This document shows positions 12,480 to 23,097 of a stretch of DNA of 64,000 nt, piece after piece. The notes beneath the pieces are model-generated. The model did no database searches. It saw only the letters and a program-made list of their open reading frames with translations, and was not told where the DNA came from. The stretch spans positions 496,001-560,000 of the forward strand of contig JAGPYM010000012.1 of assembly GCA_020736575.1 (NCBI GenBank), given 5' to 3'. The DNA comes from Thelonectria olida. Its lineage: Eukaryota > Ascomycota > Sordariomycetes > Hypocreales > Nectriaceae. How positions within the stretch are numbered: position 1 is the stretch's first letter; every line of letters starts with the position of its first letter. Made by a program: the position numbers and the translations under genes.

Positions 12480-13963
12480 TTATTCCTTCTTAACGAGACT
12501 CTTAAACAGAGGCGCGAGAGAGTGTGCGCTCTTCTTGGGGTAGCGTTTCTGGCCGTTTTCGTAATCGACGTAAGTGGTACCGAACCGGGTCTCGTAACCC
12601 TCGGCCCACTCAAAGTTGTCCAAGAGAGACCAAGCAAAGTAGCCATGGACATCAACGCTATCAAAGGTGGAGGCCTGGGCCATGGCCTTGACGTAGTCGT
12701 CGTAGTATTGGAGGCGGAAGTCATCCTCAAGGATCTTCTCCCTGGGCATATCATTCTCCCCTTTGATGCTCGTGCCATTCTCGGTGACATACATCTTGGG
12801 GAATCCGTATCGCCTGGACAGCCACACGAGCAAGTCTCGGAAGCCAGTGGCGCAGGGGCGCAGCCACGTCGACTGGGTCTCAGGGCCGATACAATCACCG
12901 CGCTTGTTGATGAAACTAAGCTCGAGGTTTCCGAGGAAGTCATCCTCTGGGGGCTCACCATCGAGGTGGCGAACGTAGTTGGCCGTGTAGTGGTTCATGC
13001 CGTAAAAGTCATTGGAGCCTTTGACCAAGGCCTTCTCTTCCTCGGTGAAGGTGGGCAGACGGTCGCCGAGTTGAGCTAGCATCGAGTCTGGGTATTTCCC
13101 GAAGTAGATGGGGTCCGCAAACCAGGAGATGGCGAACTCAATCTTCCTTTCGGCAGCCTCGACATCCTTAGGGTCCTTGGGATCCCAGGGGTACGTAGCG
13201 TCTCCGTTGAGCACAATGCCGATTTCTCCTCCGTTGGCTTCCTTGAAATCCTCACGATAGGCTTTTACGGCACGACCGTGAGCGACGAGGAGGTTATGGC
13301 CAGCAATCCAGGGCTCTCGGGCCGAGTCGCCAACGGGGGACTTGGTACGATCCGAAGTGTGACCAGGTGCAAAGGAACCAGTGTTGTAACCCAAAATAGA
13401 AGAGCACCAAGGCTCGTTGAAGGTAATCCAGTTCTTGCAGCGTGGAATACCCTTGAAAACCACGCGGGCATAATTCTCAAAGTCTAGTGGGAACTCGGTT
13501 CGGTTTAGAAGACCACCGTAGCGCTTATCAAGCTCATCCGGAACGTCCCAGTGGAGAAGAGTGATGAAAGGAGTAATGCCGGCCTCGAGGAGATCGTCAA
13601 CAAACTTGCGGTAATGGTCGATACCGGCCTGGTTGACAGGATCGTTTCGGCCACCCTTGGGAATGATGCGGGACCAAGAAAGGGAGAATCGGTAGGCCTG
13701 AGAGCCAAGAGACTTCAGCAAGGCGATATCCTCGGCAGTGCGGTTGTACGAATCGCAAGCAGTGATACCAGAGCTTCCGTCGGCGATCTTCCCAGGAATA
13801 GCACAGAAAGTGTCCCAGATGGAAGGGCCGCGGCCATCCTTGTCGATGGCTCCCTCAACCTGGTAGCTACAATGGCGGGTTAATTGTGATTTCGAAAGGT
13901 GCTGATGGAAACTCACGATGCAGTAGCGAACCCCCACTTGAAATCGGCTGGAAGAGTTGCCAT
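12480..13963 (-). CDS. Intracellular GH1 beta-glucosidase
   Basis: Exon 1 (13963-13917) encodes MATLPADFKWGFATA and joins exon 2 (13866-12480) over a 50-nt GTGAGT...TTGTAG intron. This restores the family N-terminus FKWGFATASYQVEGA. The 477-residue length is normal for GH1. The acid/base motif TFNEPW places Glu at about 167 and the nucleophile motif VTENG places Glu at about 378. Aglycone/glucose contacts SLSWSR and the C-terminal SLLDNFEWAEGY are also present. There is no signal peptide, so the enzyme should act in the cytosol on cellobiose and other beta-glucosides taken up by transporters, as Trichoderma Cel1A does. It converges with the Rch1-type gene (232 bp between stop codons). A TATATAA element lies about 240 bp upstream of the start, unusual in this window and compatible with inducible expression. 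Confidence 0.95.
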
Positions 13964-15555
13964 GGCTGTAGTAGTAACTATTCGAAGTTCTTGGATGTTA
14001 AACAGAGGCTGTCAAAGATGTTGCTCAGGAGCGGGCGATGTGCTGGCGCAGATGGAAGCAGACACGGGTTGAACACCAGAGTGATGTTGAGTAGATAACC
14101 TGAGAGGGGGCGCGGGAAAAGACCTAGAAATAGGAGGGCTGAACTGGGTACAGAAGCAAGAGAGAGGAACTACTTCTCGGAGACGCGGGCCTGAGGGCCA
14201 TCTTATATAGCTCGAGAACCCCCATGCAAGTGGTAAGAATGGTCTCAGCTGTTGTTTGTTTTAACGAGGCTTGGCGGCATCTAGAAGAGAATGTCGATCG
14301 GACCGTCGTGGCCGAGGAAGGATCATCTGCCCAACATTGGCCGGGGTGCCGGGGGATTAACCATCTTGTGCATACTTGAGTGAGTTGTCGATGGAGGATG
14401 GGGACACATCGGGAGGTGTAAGTGGTTGATGGTGGGGCGACACATTTCCCCGCTCCGTACCTTCCCCCAAGTTTGATGCAACAATAGGTAGATACCTGGC
14501 TAATAGCAGGAGCGTCTTGGGAAACTTCAATCTTTCCTTAAGCTCTTTCTCTCTTGTTTTCCTTCTTATTTTCATCCTCCCATCAGAACTCGTCAGGAAA
14601 TTCAAGAAAACTCCAACAAAACACGAAAGACCAAACGACATTCTTCCCCCCCAACGTTTCACTTTTCTCACCTCCCCCCCGCGAAGCTCCGCGACGCCCC
14701 GTCAGCCGATTCCACAACGTTAGGGCGACAACAATCTTTCGGCCCGCCTCTCCGACGCCACGGCACCCGCTCTCGCCAGAACTTCGGTCCATCTCGTCTA
14801 CACCTTTCTTGAGACTCATCTCACAAGAACAGGGACTAGGTCGGAGACGAGGTCAAGTTATGCATGAGACCTTATTCGCACGTGAGAGTTACATACTCTC
14901 GGCTTCTCTTTGCTTGTGTTCGAGGGGACTTTCACGCCTCCCCAAGGAGCCGCCTGTTGATCGCATCTGCTGCCAAAACCTATCAACTTACACGGATAAC
15001 ATATCCACTCTCTCACAGGCTGGCGGCCCGACTAGAGATGCCCCGCCGTTCCCGAATACTGTTGCAATGGCAGAACTGGCTCCCAGGCCCGAGACGCCAT
15101 TGTACTCCCATGCCTTCCGAGAGACGCCATTTCACCGTGGTATCATGCTATTGTATTTCGGGTTTCCTTCTTTGGTTTATTCAATTCAGCTTCTTTGATG
15201 CATACGTTTTCGTATCTGTCTTTTCATTCCATTGTCTCAACTGGCAATGCACCCGATTACTCCCAAATCAACCCACTTTGAATTCAGTTAATGTCAACGT
15301 CAACAGGGGGGTTGGATAGGCCATAATACCACATTCTCGCTTTACGAAACTGTCTATCCAGGCACCCGACCCAAAAGAAGATGCACTCCTTGAAAATCAA
15401 TCCTGCTACCAGTTCAGAAAATTCCGTCCTTGAAACGCTATTCACCCCCAATCCCGCACGACTCGTGTGTTGCCTCACTGTCGTGGTCCTTTGGTAAACA
15501 CCAGCCCCATTGCATATCAGCTATTGATGAGCATTATCACCTCTCGTTCACTGGT
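13964..15555. other. Intergenic region upstream of the GH1 gene
   Basis: It contains the GH1 promoter with a TATA box. The C/T-rich stretch from about 14510 to 14820 on the + strand, followed by a 214-codon open frame (14554-15198), could be a leader of an unrecognised + strand transcript. The predicted peptide has no domain, and the reading is dominated by Ser, Pro and Arg, so I do not call it a gene. The right part should hold the 3' UTR of the GFA-like gene. Confidence 0.4.
14203..14209 (-). promoter_or_regulatory. TATA box of the GH1 beta-glucosidase gene
   Basis: Read on the minus strand the sequence is ctatataag, a consensus TATA element, about 240 nt upstream of the GH1 start codon. 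That spacing allows a leader of roughly 150-200 nt. Assignment rests on motif and position only. Confidence 0.5.
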
Positions 15556-16385
15556 TCAGGCGGCAGCATCTGTATCATCCCTATCCTGCAGCTTTCGCTT
15601 GCCGAGGCCGGTGGACTCCATTTCTGTATCAGCGATACCACCCTCGGCACCGTCACCAGAGTATTCAACAATCTCCCATTCGACCTTGACTCGGCCGTCC
15701 TGAGACTGCTGGATGCCCTGGCTGCGCCGCATTCGTCCAAGTCTCGTCCCTTCGACCATGCTGTCGAACCAGGGCACACCAAATGATTGTCGCAGAGCCA
15801 TGGTTCTATCCACTACCTCGCTGCTGGATGATTGGCTCGACTCTTCCTGGGTTTTCTCCTCCTCCTCCTCTTCGGGAATCAATCCCATATCTTCGAGGTC
15901 GCGCAGGTCCTCCCGGAGCAAGCTGCCCAAGGTGAGGTTGATGTAGGCCGCCTCGCTAGGCGGATCCTCGCACCAGTATGATAAGGGAGTCCCGCAGTAA
16001 CCGCAAAAGTTTCGCTTCGAGTGATCTTGGCTGGGATGCGTGTAGACTCGGCGAATGAGACTATGCGTTTCGTCGGGGAAGAAGGCGAAGGTGGTGCTAT
16101 GGTACCAGGAGAGCGGCACGCGAATGTAGGCAGCCAGTGGGGTTGCTAGGGGAATCTCTGATGACCGAGTCACATGTCAGTTCTCGAGGTTGCAGCAGAC
16201 GCAATTGGGATATGGGAATCGCTGTGATGAAATTTGTGAGGCAAGACGGAGCAAGGACACTCACGGTGGATAGGGTCAGTGTTGAAGAGCACTTGAGCTT
16301 CGGTGCGGCTTTCTTGGGGTATCGCGATGATGTAACGATTGCGACCACATTGGCAACCACCCCGCAGAGGCCGAAGTGAAGACAT
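15556..16385 (-). CDS. GFA/CENP-V-like zinc protein, divergent
   Basis: Exon 1 (16385-16265) and exon 2 (16157-15556) join over a 107-nt GTGAGT...CATCAG intron with a CTGAC branch site to give 240 aa. The N-terminal GGCQCGRNRY and the later NFCGYCGTPLSYW match the first and last zinc-binding pairs of the GFA (glutathione-dependent formaldehyde-activating-like) fold. The central Cys-x-Cys-x-x-Cys motif of typical members is absent, so at most one zinc site appears complete. The C-terminal ~100 residues, with a run of six Glu (EEEEEE), lie outside the fold. I recall similar proteins as an uncharacterised fungal subfamily; enzymatic activity is doubtful. It is divergent from an aldo-keto reductase with 856 bp between starts. 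Confidence 0.78.
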
Positions 16386-17241
16386 GGCGATAGATTGACT
16401 TGGATGGTGCGATTGTTGTCTAAATTGCTAATGTTGCGTGTGGTCTAGATCAAACGTGAGCGCGAGGAGGAGCATGCAGGTGACTGAACAAGAGAAAGGC
16501 GGTTGAGTCGGGGGGAGGATGAGGTAGGTTGAAGATGGAATGGAAGCAGAGGAGGATGACGCTCTCGTCCCGTCCGGTTGCATTGGTACCGAAGCCTAAG
16601 GCCTGGCATGGAACGTTATTAACGAACGAAAGTGGACATAATTTAGTGGGCTGCAGTGGGCTGCAGTGGGCTGTCGGTGAGGTGACGACACAGACGACGG
16701 TAGACTCTCTGAGAGGCATCTGTGAGTTTCCATCGATGGATCCGTCGACGTTGAGCGGCGCCGGTAGCCGGTTCTAGAAAACACTGGTGTCGAGGCAGCA
16801 AGCAGGCTGCAACAGAGGCTCCACCAAAGAGGCCTGAACGATAAGGAGAGGGCATCAAGACATTACGTTTCAAGTGCCTTGAATCAGTGCACTAAGGTCT
16901 TGGATGCTTAGGTGCTCACTTAGAGGTAGTTGGTTTTAATTTCAATATTCGCCTACATCCTAATAGGTGTTGCCATTGATGCTGATGCTTGTGACAACAT
17001 CCTGTCGAACGTGCCTACCCGGCAGACAAATCAATATGGCCTCCAGTCACCCACTAATTAATGCAGGTACAGACTTGGCTTACCCCCGCTAGAAACTCGA
17101 CGACCATGGAAGGCTGTTCCCATCAAGAGCCACATTGAAATGAGTCACCTGATGAGCTGCCTAGCAGCTACATAGTAACTGTAGGCTTATTGTCCTTTGG
17201 AGTATCGTTGAGAGACTCTAGAATCTCTCGGGGGCAGCAAC
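16386..17241. promoter_or_regulatory. Divergent intergenic region, GFA-like / aldo-keto reductase
   Basis: 856 bp separate the two start codons, so the interval must hold both promoters. It contains a 10-bp tandem repeat (16646-16673). No operator could be assigned to a named regulator. Confidence 0.45.
16646..16673. repeat. 10-bp tandem repeat in a divergent promoter
   Basis: The unit gtgggctgca occurs 2.8 times, perfectly, between two divergently read genes. It could be replication slippage or an array of binding sites; the sequence alone does not decide. Confidence 0.75.
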
Positions 17242-18237
17242 ATGTCTTCTTCCGCCGCTACCTCCTCCTCCAACAAGCTCACCTTCAGGGGCCGCATCTC
17301 CCTTCCAAACTCAACCACGTCCATGCCTCGCCTGGGCTTCGGCGTGTACAGAATCCGTGGCGACTCCTGCGTAACCGCTTGCCTCGAGGCCCTAGATGCA
17401 GGCTACCGCCACATTGACACGGCAGACCTGTACCGCAACAGCGAACAAGTGCGCGCCGCCGTCTTGCGCTCCGGCCTCGACCGCGAGGACGTCTTCCTGA
17501 CGACCAAAGTTGGGGGTCCGAACCGTAAGTGGAGAAAGCCTGCCAACGCGCAAGAGATCAGCCAAGATGCCATGTACAAGAGCGTCAGGGAGAGCATAGC
17601 GCGTCTCGGGGGCGATGGGGAGGATAGTTACGTCGATCTGTTGCTCATCCACATCCCTGGTCCATCCCTCCAGCATCGCCGGGCCCTCTGGAAGGCCCTC
17701 GAGCGTGTACACAGCGAAGGCAGGGCTAAGTGCATCGGCGTGTCGAACTTTGGCATGCAGCACCTTAAGGAGATGCAGGAGTACGCAGCCATATGGCCTC
17801 CCAGCGTGAACCAAATCGAAGTGAGCTCCCTACTCCCTTCACCCGTGATGGTTGTCTTTGTGTGTGTTAATTAACATACCATTCGGGAAAAGCTTCATCC
17901 CTGGTGCCAGCAGCGTGAGCTCGTAGCGTTCTGCAACCTCCACAACATCGTCGTTCAAGCGTACAGTCCCCTCGCAACGGGCGCTCGTCTCGACGATGCC
18001 ACGATCGGAGCCGTCGCGAAAAAGCACGGCATCTCGCCAGCGCAGGTGCTCGTGAGATATTCGCTGCAAAAGGGCTGGGTGCCGCTCCCGAAGAGTGGGC
18101 AACCGGATCGTATTCGTGACAATTCGGATGTCTTTAGGTTTGAGTTCGATGAGGAAGATATGGCGAGAATGGACGGCCTGGATGAAGGGGCAAGAGGGGC
18201 CAGGTTCCCGGCAAATGTGAGCTCGGAGGGGAAGTGA
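17242..18237 (+). CDS. Aldo-keto reductase
   Basis: Two exons, 17242-17820 and 17893-18237, with a 72-nt GTGAGC...AAAAG intron, give 307 aa. The join reads NQIE-LHPWCQQREL, a typical AKR stretch. The catalytic tetrad is visible: Asp59 and Tyr64 in HIDTADLY, Lys89 in LTTKVG and His137 in LLLIHIPGP. The C-terminal VPLPKSGQPDRIRDN is the NADPH-binding segment. It should reduce aldehydes or ketones in the cytosol; substrate cannot be read from sequence. It is convergent with an acyl-CoA synthetase (207 bp between stops) and divergent from the GFA-like gene. The start MSSSAATSSSNK follows a suitable context and the N-terminal Ser-rich tail is slightly longer than usual. Confidence 0.92.
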
Positions 18238-18444
18238 CCTGTATAATAACGATGTATATTATCATGCCCTGGGGTGGGTTTGTATCCGACAGCTAATGGG
18301 CCTTCGCCGCATCCACATCATGTCGCTCTACAGAGTCATTCTACGTTATGTACAAAAGCCGTCATGACCAACGAAACATGTCTCTTTCTTCCTCTTCCTC
18401 TCCGAGTCCTAACTTCCGAACCTCTCTTCTTTTGTTCAGCATTC

Positions 18445-20366
18445 TCACTTCCTCCCGTGCTTAGCCCACTCCCTGAGCACATTCTTGCGGATCTTGCCCG
18501 TGCTCGTCTTGGGCAGGTCATCGACAACCTCGACCTCGCGGGGGACCATGAACCGGCTGATGTCGCTCTGATCCTTGGCCCACGCGATGACGCTGTCGCC
18601 CGAAACACGCTTTCCGTCCTTGACGGTAACGTACGCCTTGGGCCTCTCCCCCCAGTGCGAGTCGGGCACAGCGACGACGCCGGCTTCGAGAATGTCCGGG
18701 TGCTTCACGAGCATGCTCTCTAATGCTACCGACGAGATGTTCTCACCACCCGAAATGATGATGTCCTTGGCACGGTCGAGAATCTGCGCGCTACCGTCGG
18801 GATGCCAGACGGCTAAGTCTCCCGAGTGCAGCACGCCTCCGGCGAATAGTTGACGTGTGGCTTCGGGGTCCTTGTAGTAGCCCTTTGCGCAGATGTTGCC
18901 GAGGAAGACGATTTCGCCGATTTCCTTGCCGTCCTTGGCGACGTCGATGAGGACACCGCTGGGCTGGTCGGGCTTGATGATACGGATGGGCAGGCTGGTG
19001 ATGAAACCGTGGCCTTGGCGGGCCATCTTTGCGTACTTTTCTTGGGGAGGGAGGTTGTCCCATGATGGCAGGGTGTAGCACTTGGTGATGGGGCCGTAGG
19101 TTTCTACAAGGTGTGAGTATGGTAGATAGCCGGGATAGTGAAACATTTTAGGGGGGTTCACCTGTCATCCCGTATACATGAACGGGAATGAGATTGAGAT
19201 TTGTCTGGAAGCAACTTAGTCTCACGTCTTGGTCAGTTAGCAGGCATGGGAAAACTCACCATTTGCTCAAAGAGATGACCACTTGGAGGACTGGCGGCGA
19301 CAGTAACCTGCACCGGCTGAGGTAGCCTTTCGGCCTCCTTGGAAGCCACGAGAAGAGTGTTGACAGTTGGAGCAGCATTGAAATGAGTGATTCCCTCTTC
19401 CTTTAGAAGCCTCCAAATGAGCGGATAGTCAATCTTCCTCAGGCATATGTTTGTCCCACGCACAGCGACGGTTGACCAAGGAAACGTCCACCCCACAGCG
19501 TGGAACCTGTAACATGACAATTAGATGGATTCAATTGACGTCAAATAGGAAAGGCTCACATGGGGAGTGTCCAGAGATATTTGCATCGGCCGATGTTGAG
19601 ACCAGATTCGATAATGTTGGCCATGGCAGCTAGATAGGCGCCGCGGTGGGTATAAACGACACCCTTTGGTCGTGAGGTGGTGCCGGAAGTGAATGGGATG
19701 GCGAGCATGTCATCCTCGTCTCTCGCCTGTGAGTGAAGGCCCGCCCAACCACGAGAGCCGGTGTCATGATCATGGTTCAAACCTTCTAGTACGGCCTCGT
19801 CAAAGGGCCCGCAGAGCTGACCTTCGGTAGCGTCCGTGTCCTATGAATGCATGAGGTGTCAACGCATGGTCGACTAAACAAGCACGGGAGTGGGAATAAC
19901 TCACAGCATCGACAATCAATGGGACGTTCTTGTGCTTTGCGCTGAACTGGTCAAGCAAGCCCACAAACTCCTGATCAACAACAATGCAGTCGACCTCGGC
20001 AAAGTCAAAGATGTAATCAATGTCGTCCTGCTTCAGGCGGTAGTTGGCAGGAACCATGACAGCGCCGGCCGCAACGATGCCGTAGATGCTCTCGAGGAAA
20101 GCCGGGGTGTTGGGGGCCAAGATGCCGACGCGACGGTAGCCATGCTTGAGGAGGTAGTAGGCGAGGCCGCGGGCGCGGTCGGCAAACTCTGCGTAGGAGC
20201 GGCGGAGGACGGCGCCGTTGACGGTGATGTGGAAGATGGCCTCGGCTTCGGGCTCGATGGCGGCGGCGCGCTCGAGGAAGAAGGTGGGCGAGAGGGTGTG
20301 GAAGTTGGGGGGAGCTTGCGGGTGAGGGACGAGGTGGTTGAGGATGGAGCGGATGCGGTCAGACAT
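18445..20366 (-). CDS. AMP-dependent acyl-CoA synthetase/ligase
   Basis: Five exons, 20366-19905, 19840-19560, 19506-19260, 19204-19162 and 19103-18445, give 563 aa. Introns are 53-64 nt, all GT-AG, and exon 4 is only 43 nt. Adenylation motifs are all present: the P-loop-like FTSGTTSRPKG (about 204-214), VYGMTETYG (about 340-347, created by joining exons 4 and 5), HSGDLAVW, and the C-terminal LPKTSTGKIRK with the catalytic Lys near 548. The enzyme should activate a carboxylic acid to an acyl-AMP and then a CoA thioester. Length and motifs fit the medium-chain or fungal AMP-ligase group. No peroxisomal SKL-type tail is seen (it ends HGRK), and no presequence is obvious. Substrate is unknown. 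Confidence 0.92.
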
Positions 20367-23097
20367 GTTGGGAGAGGTTGGTGGTGGTGACGATGATGAT
20401 GGGTGAAGCTATTCGTACTCGGACACTACTGCTGCTCTCTGCCTTTTCCTAGCTACCTATGTAATCAATGCCTCTTCTCTCCCCAAGAAACAAAAAGAAT
20501 TTTTGAGACGGGACAGCAAGATAAGGTAAAGATGTGGTCGTGGTTGGGAGAGGAAAGCTCAAGGCAGAGAACAGATGCAGCAGGTGTTGAGGGACGACGA
20601 CAGCTGAACCGACCGAGAGAAGCAGACGATGAAATGGGGAGTAAAATAAATAAATAATTCACTGCTGCTGTCTCGGTTGAGCCCGGCTATTGCTTCCAAT
20701 TTAGCAGCCAGCTGTCTTTCTCCTCTACCGTCAACTCGGTTCTCCAAATTCTGGGCTCCCCCCCCTCTCTCGGTTCCGCCATTTGGATTAACCGATCGAC
20801 AAGCGCAAGTGACGTTTTGGGTTAACCATGGCTGGCCTTTGATTGACTTGCGTGACATTGGTTGGTTTGGTGTATGGGGACCCCGCACGAGGAGAGGGGA
20901 GAGAGACATGAGATGGCCAGTAAGTTAGTTCACTGGTATCCGTATTTAGGAAGCAGTTCAGTCTTTTCTTCTTACTTGTATACTGCGGGTAGCCAGACTG
21001 GCCGGAATCACGGCAGTTGAGAAAGAGTTTGCGGGGAGAGACAACGACAAGGAAGAGAAAACCTGGGGGAGTTACTGGAACAGGAAACTTGCGACACATA
21101 ATGAGGCCACTGTTGCGTGACAATTCAGCCACTGTTTCCTGGACCGACGGCAGGTATAAGTTGACTCATTGCGTTGCGAAAGGATGAGCGGAAGATGAGC
21201 CATTTGAGCGGGGGACAGTGGCATCTTTGGAGGGTGAAGAGGAGGAGGGAGTCTCGTCATTGTCACGATACCTCTCCAAGACCAAATAATTCCGAATTCC
21301 TTGAGTCGTTGACAATGTCATCGACAAATGAACGACCCCCCAGGCGTCAATCTCATCGGCTCCGCTCACAACTTCGGTGGGTTCTTGCCAATTCTGCGGG
21401 GTAACCAGGTTAGCTACCGCTGTGGGGAAAGAGGAAACTCCCCGGCTACGCAATAAGGCACCGAATGGGAACCTCAGCAGAAGTAGTCGTGGCCGGTGGT
21501 GATCATGAAGAAGAGAAGCCACGAGGACAATGGTGTTGACGATGTAGTTCCGAGAAGAAGACATCCTATCCATCCACCATTTTGCCATCAAGATCATTCG
21601 GATGAGAGGGAATTCGTTCTGTGGCTGATCAAGTCAAGGGTTGAGGTGTTCATTCCGTTCAATTGACCCTTGCAGTCATCGAGCCAGGGGCTTTACCGAG
21701 GATAAGGGTCACCTACTTGCAACCCATAACCTTGGGCAATGCCTGTACCATGCATGACACCAACACGAAAGAGCAGAGGGAATGAATGTCAAAGCCGCAA
21801 TACAACGTACCGCCATAACTCCCTACATAGGTAGTTGCATCCATTGGAGAATTGGGGTCGCTCATAGTTACCTCCATCTTTGCTCTAGCACAACCTTCTC
21901 GTACTGCCCTAAACTTGGTAGAAACACTAGATAGCTCACTGGATGACTAGCATCTGGTGTCAAAACCTTGGTGACCACTCCCCGACCCAAGGACGAACCT
22001 ACTTACAAGGGATGAAGAACGAGGTGGGTATGCACGAACAGCGCTAGGACAGCTTAGGCATCCTCGGCTTTCATCTTTACGCAAGTCGTACCAGACATTC
22101 CCCACGACCCTGAACAATTGCATCACGCAACACACCATTGCCGTCCTCGGTGAGTTGTCATCATCGTATCCGAGGATATTGCCGGCCAAGCTTAGAGCGA
22201 GGCTGAGTTGGAGTGGCTTGACGAACGCTGAGTTGTGGCGTTGGAACGGCTCTCACTCACTGCCACTTTGGTGACATTCATCCATCCCAAATTTCTCATG
22301 CTTCACTTAGAACTGTTCAATATCTTTCGTGCTTAAAATAGACAATGAAAAGCTGAAGATGAATTACTCGTTAACGCTCATTCCCAGTTTTGTGGAGTTG
22401 GAACGCGACTTCGAGGGCATGATCTCGAGTGCTTACTTACTTATTTGTTTTGTTTTATTTTATTTCACTCTATCACTCGGCTTATTTTGTTTCCAATTTC
22501 ATCTTACTTCGTCATCGTTCTCATGATTCATTCATATTCCTCTTTTGGTTCTTCACAATGCTCTAAACTTCCATTGGTGTTGATGGCGCAGGTGCAGGTG
22601 TTTTAGAACAAAAGCGGCGATGATGGCTAACCGATTTTGGCAGTGGCATAGCTGATGCTCCCTGAGGAGTACGTACCGTCCTTATCGTGCGTGACCCGAT
22701 CGTCACCTCCATACCAATGTCCTTATCCATCCGTGCTTCAGCTCCTCTCCAGCACCCGTCCCGGAGCTGTTTGAATACGTAATTCTCGACATACACTCGT
22801 TTCTGTTGACATCGCTACCGCGCTGCCCCACGACCAAGTAGGTAGCCACTAGCTGTATGCGCAACAACTTGTCCTCGCACCATTCGCTTCCCGCGCCGCC
22901 GTTTTGAGTTCGAGACACGTTGGCTCTTGCATCGCTCAGCTGCAATTAGGCCCAAGTTGCCTTGATGTCGTCCTGTTAACGGCCAGTACGTTATGTTTCA
23001 CTTTCCTCCAACCTCACTTTGTCGCCCTGATACCCTCGTCCTCGCCGTGCTACCGCGGACGCTCACAATGATTGTTTACAGCTCTACTCAGAGGTCC
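20367..23097. other. Intergenic, 2.7 kb
   Basis: This lies between the divergently read acyl-CoA synthetase and VPS9 genes. A 143-codon frame on - (21597-21166) contains a plausible membrane-like start and a Ser-rich end but no recognisable domain, so I leave it uncalled. T-rich sequence at 22440-22560 resembles fungal promoter DNA. A second start for the VPS9 gene lies at 23068, in frame. Confidence 0.4.

Noticed and set aside
12309..13079. 256-codon + strand frame
   Set aside because: Antisense to the GH1 beta-glucosidase exon; no domain.
14554..15198. 214-codon + strand frame in C/T-rich DNA
   Set aside because: Looks like leader or promoter sequence; peptide is Ser/Pro/Arg-biased. Left open as possible non-coding transcript.
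15556..20366. Secondary-metabolite gene cluster
   Set aside because: An aldo-keto reductase and an AMP-ligase are present, but there is no PKS, NRPS, terpene synthase, P450 or cluster regulator nearby.
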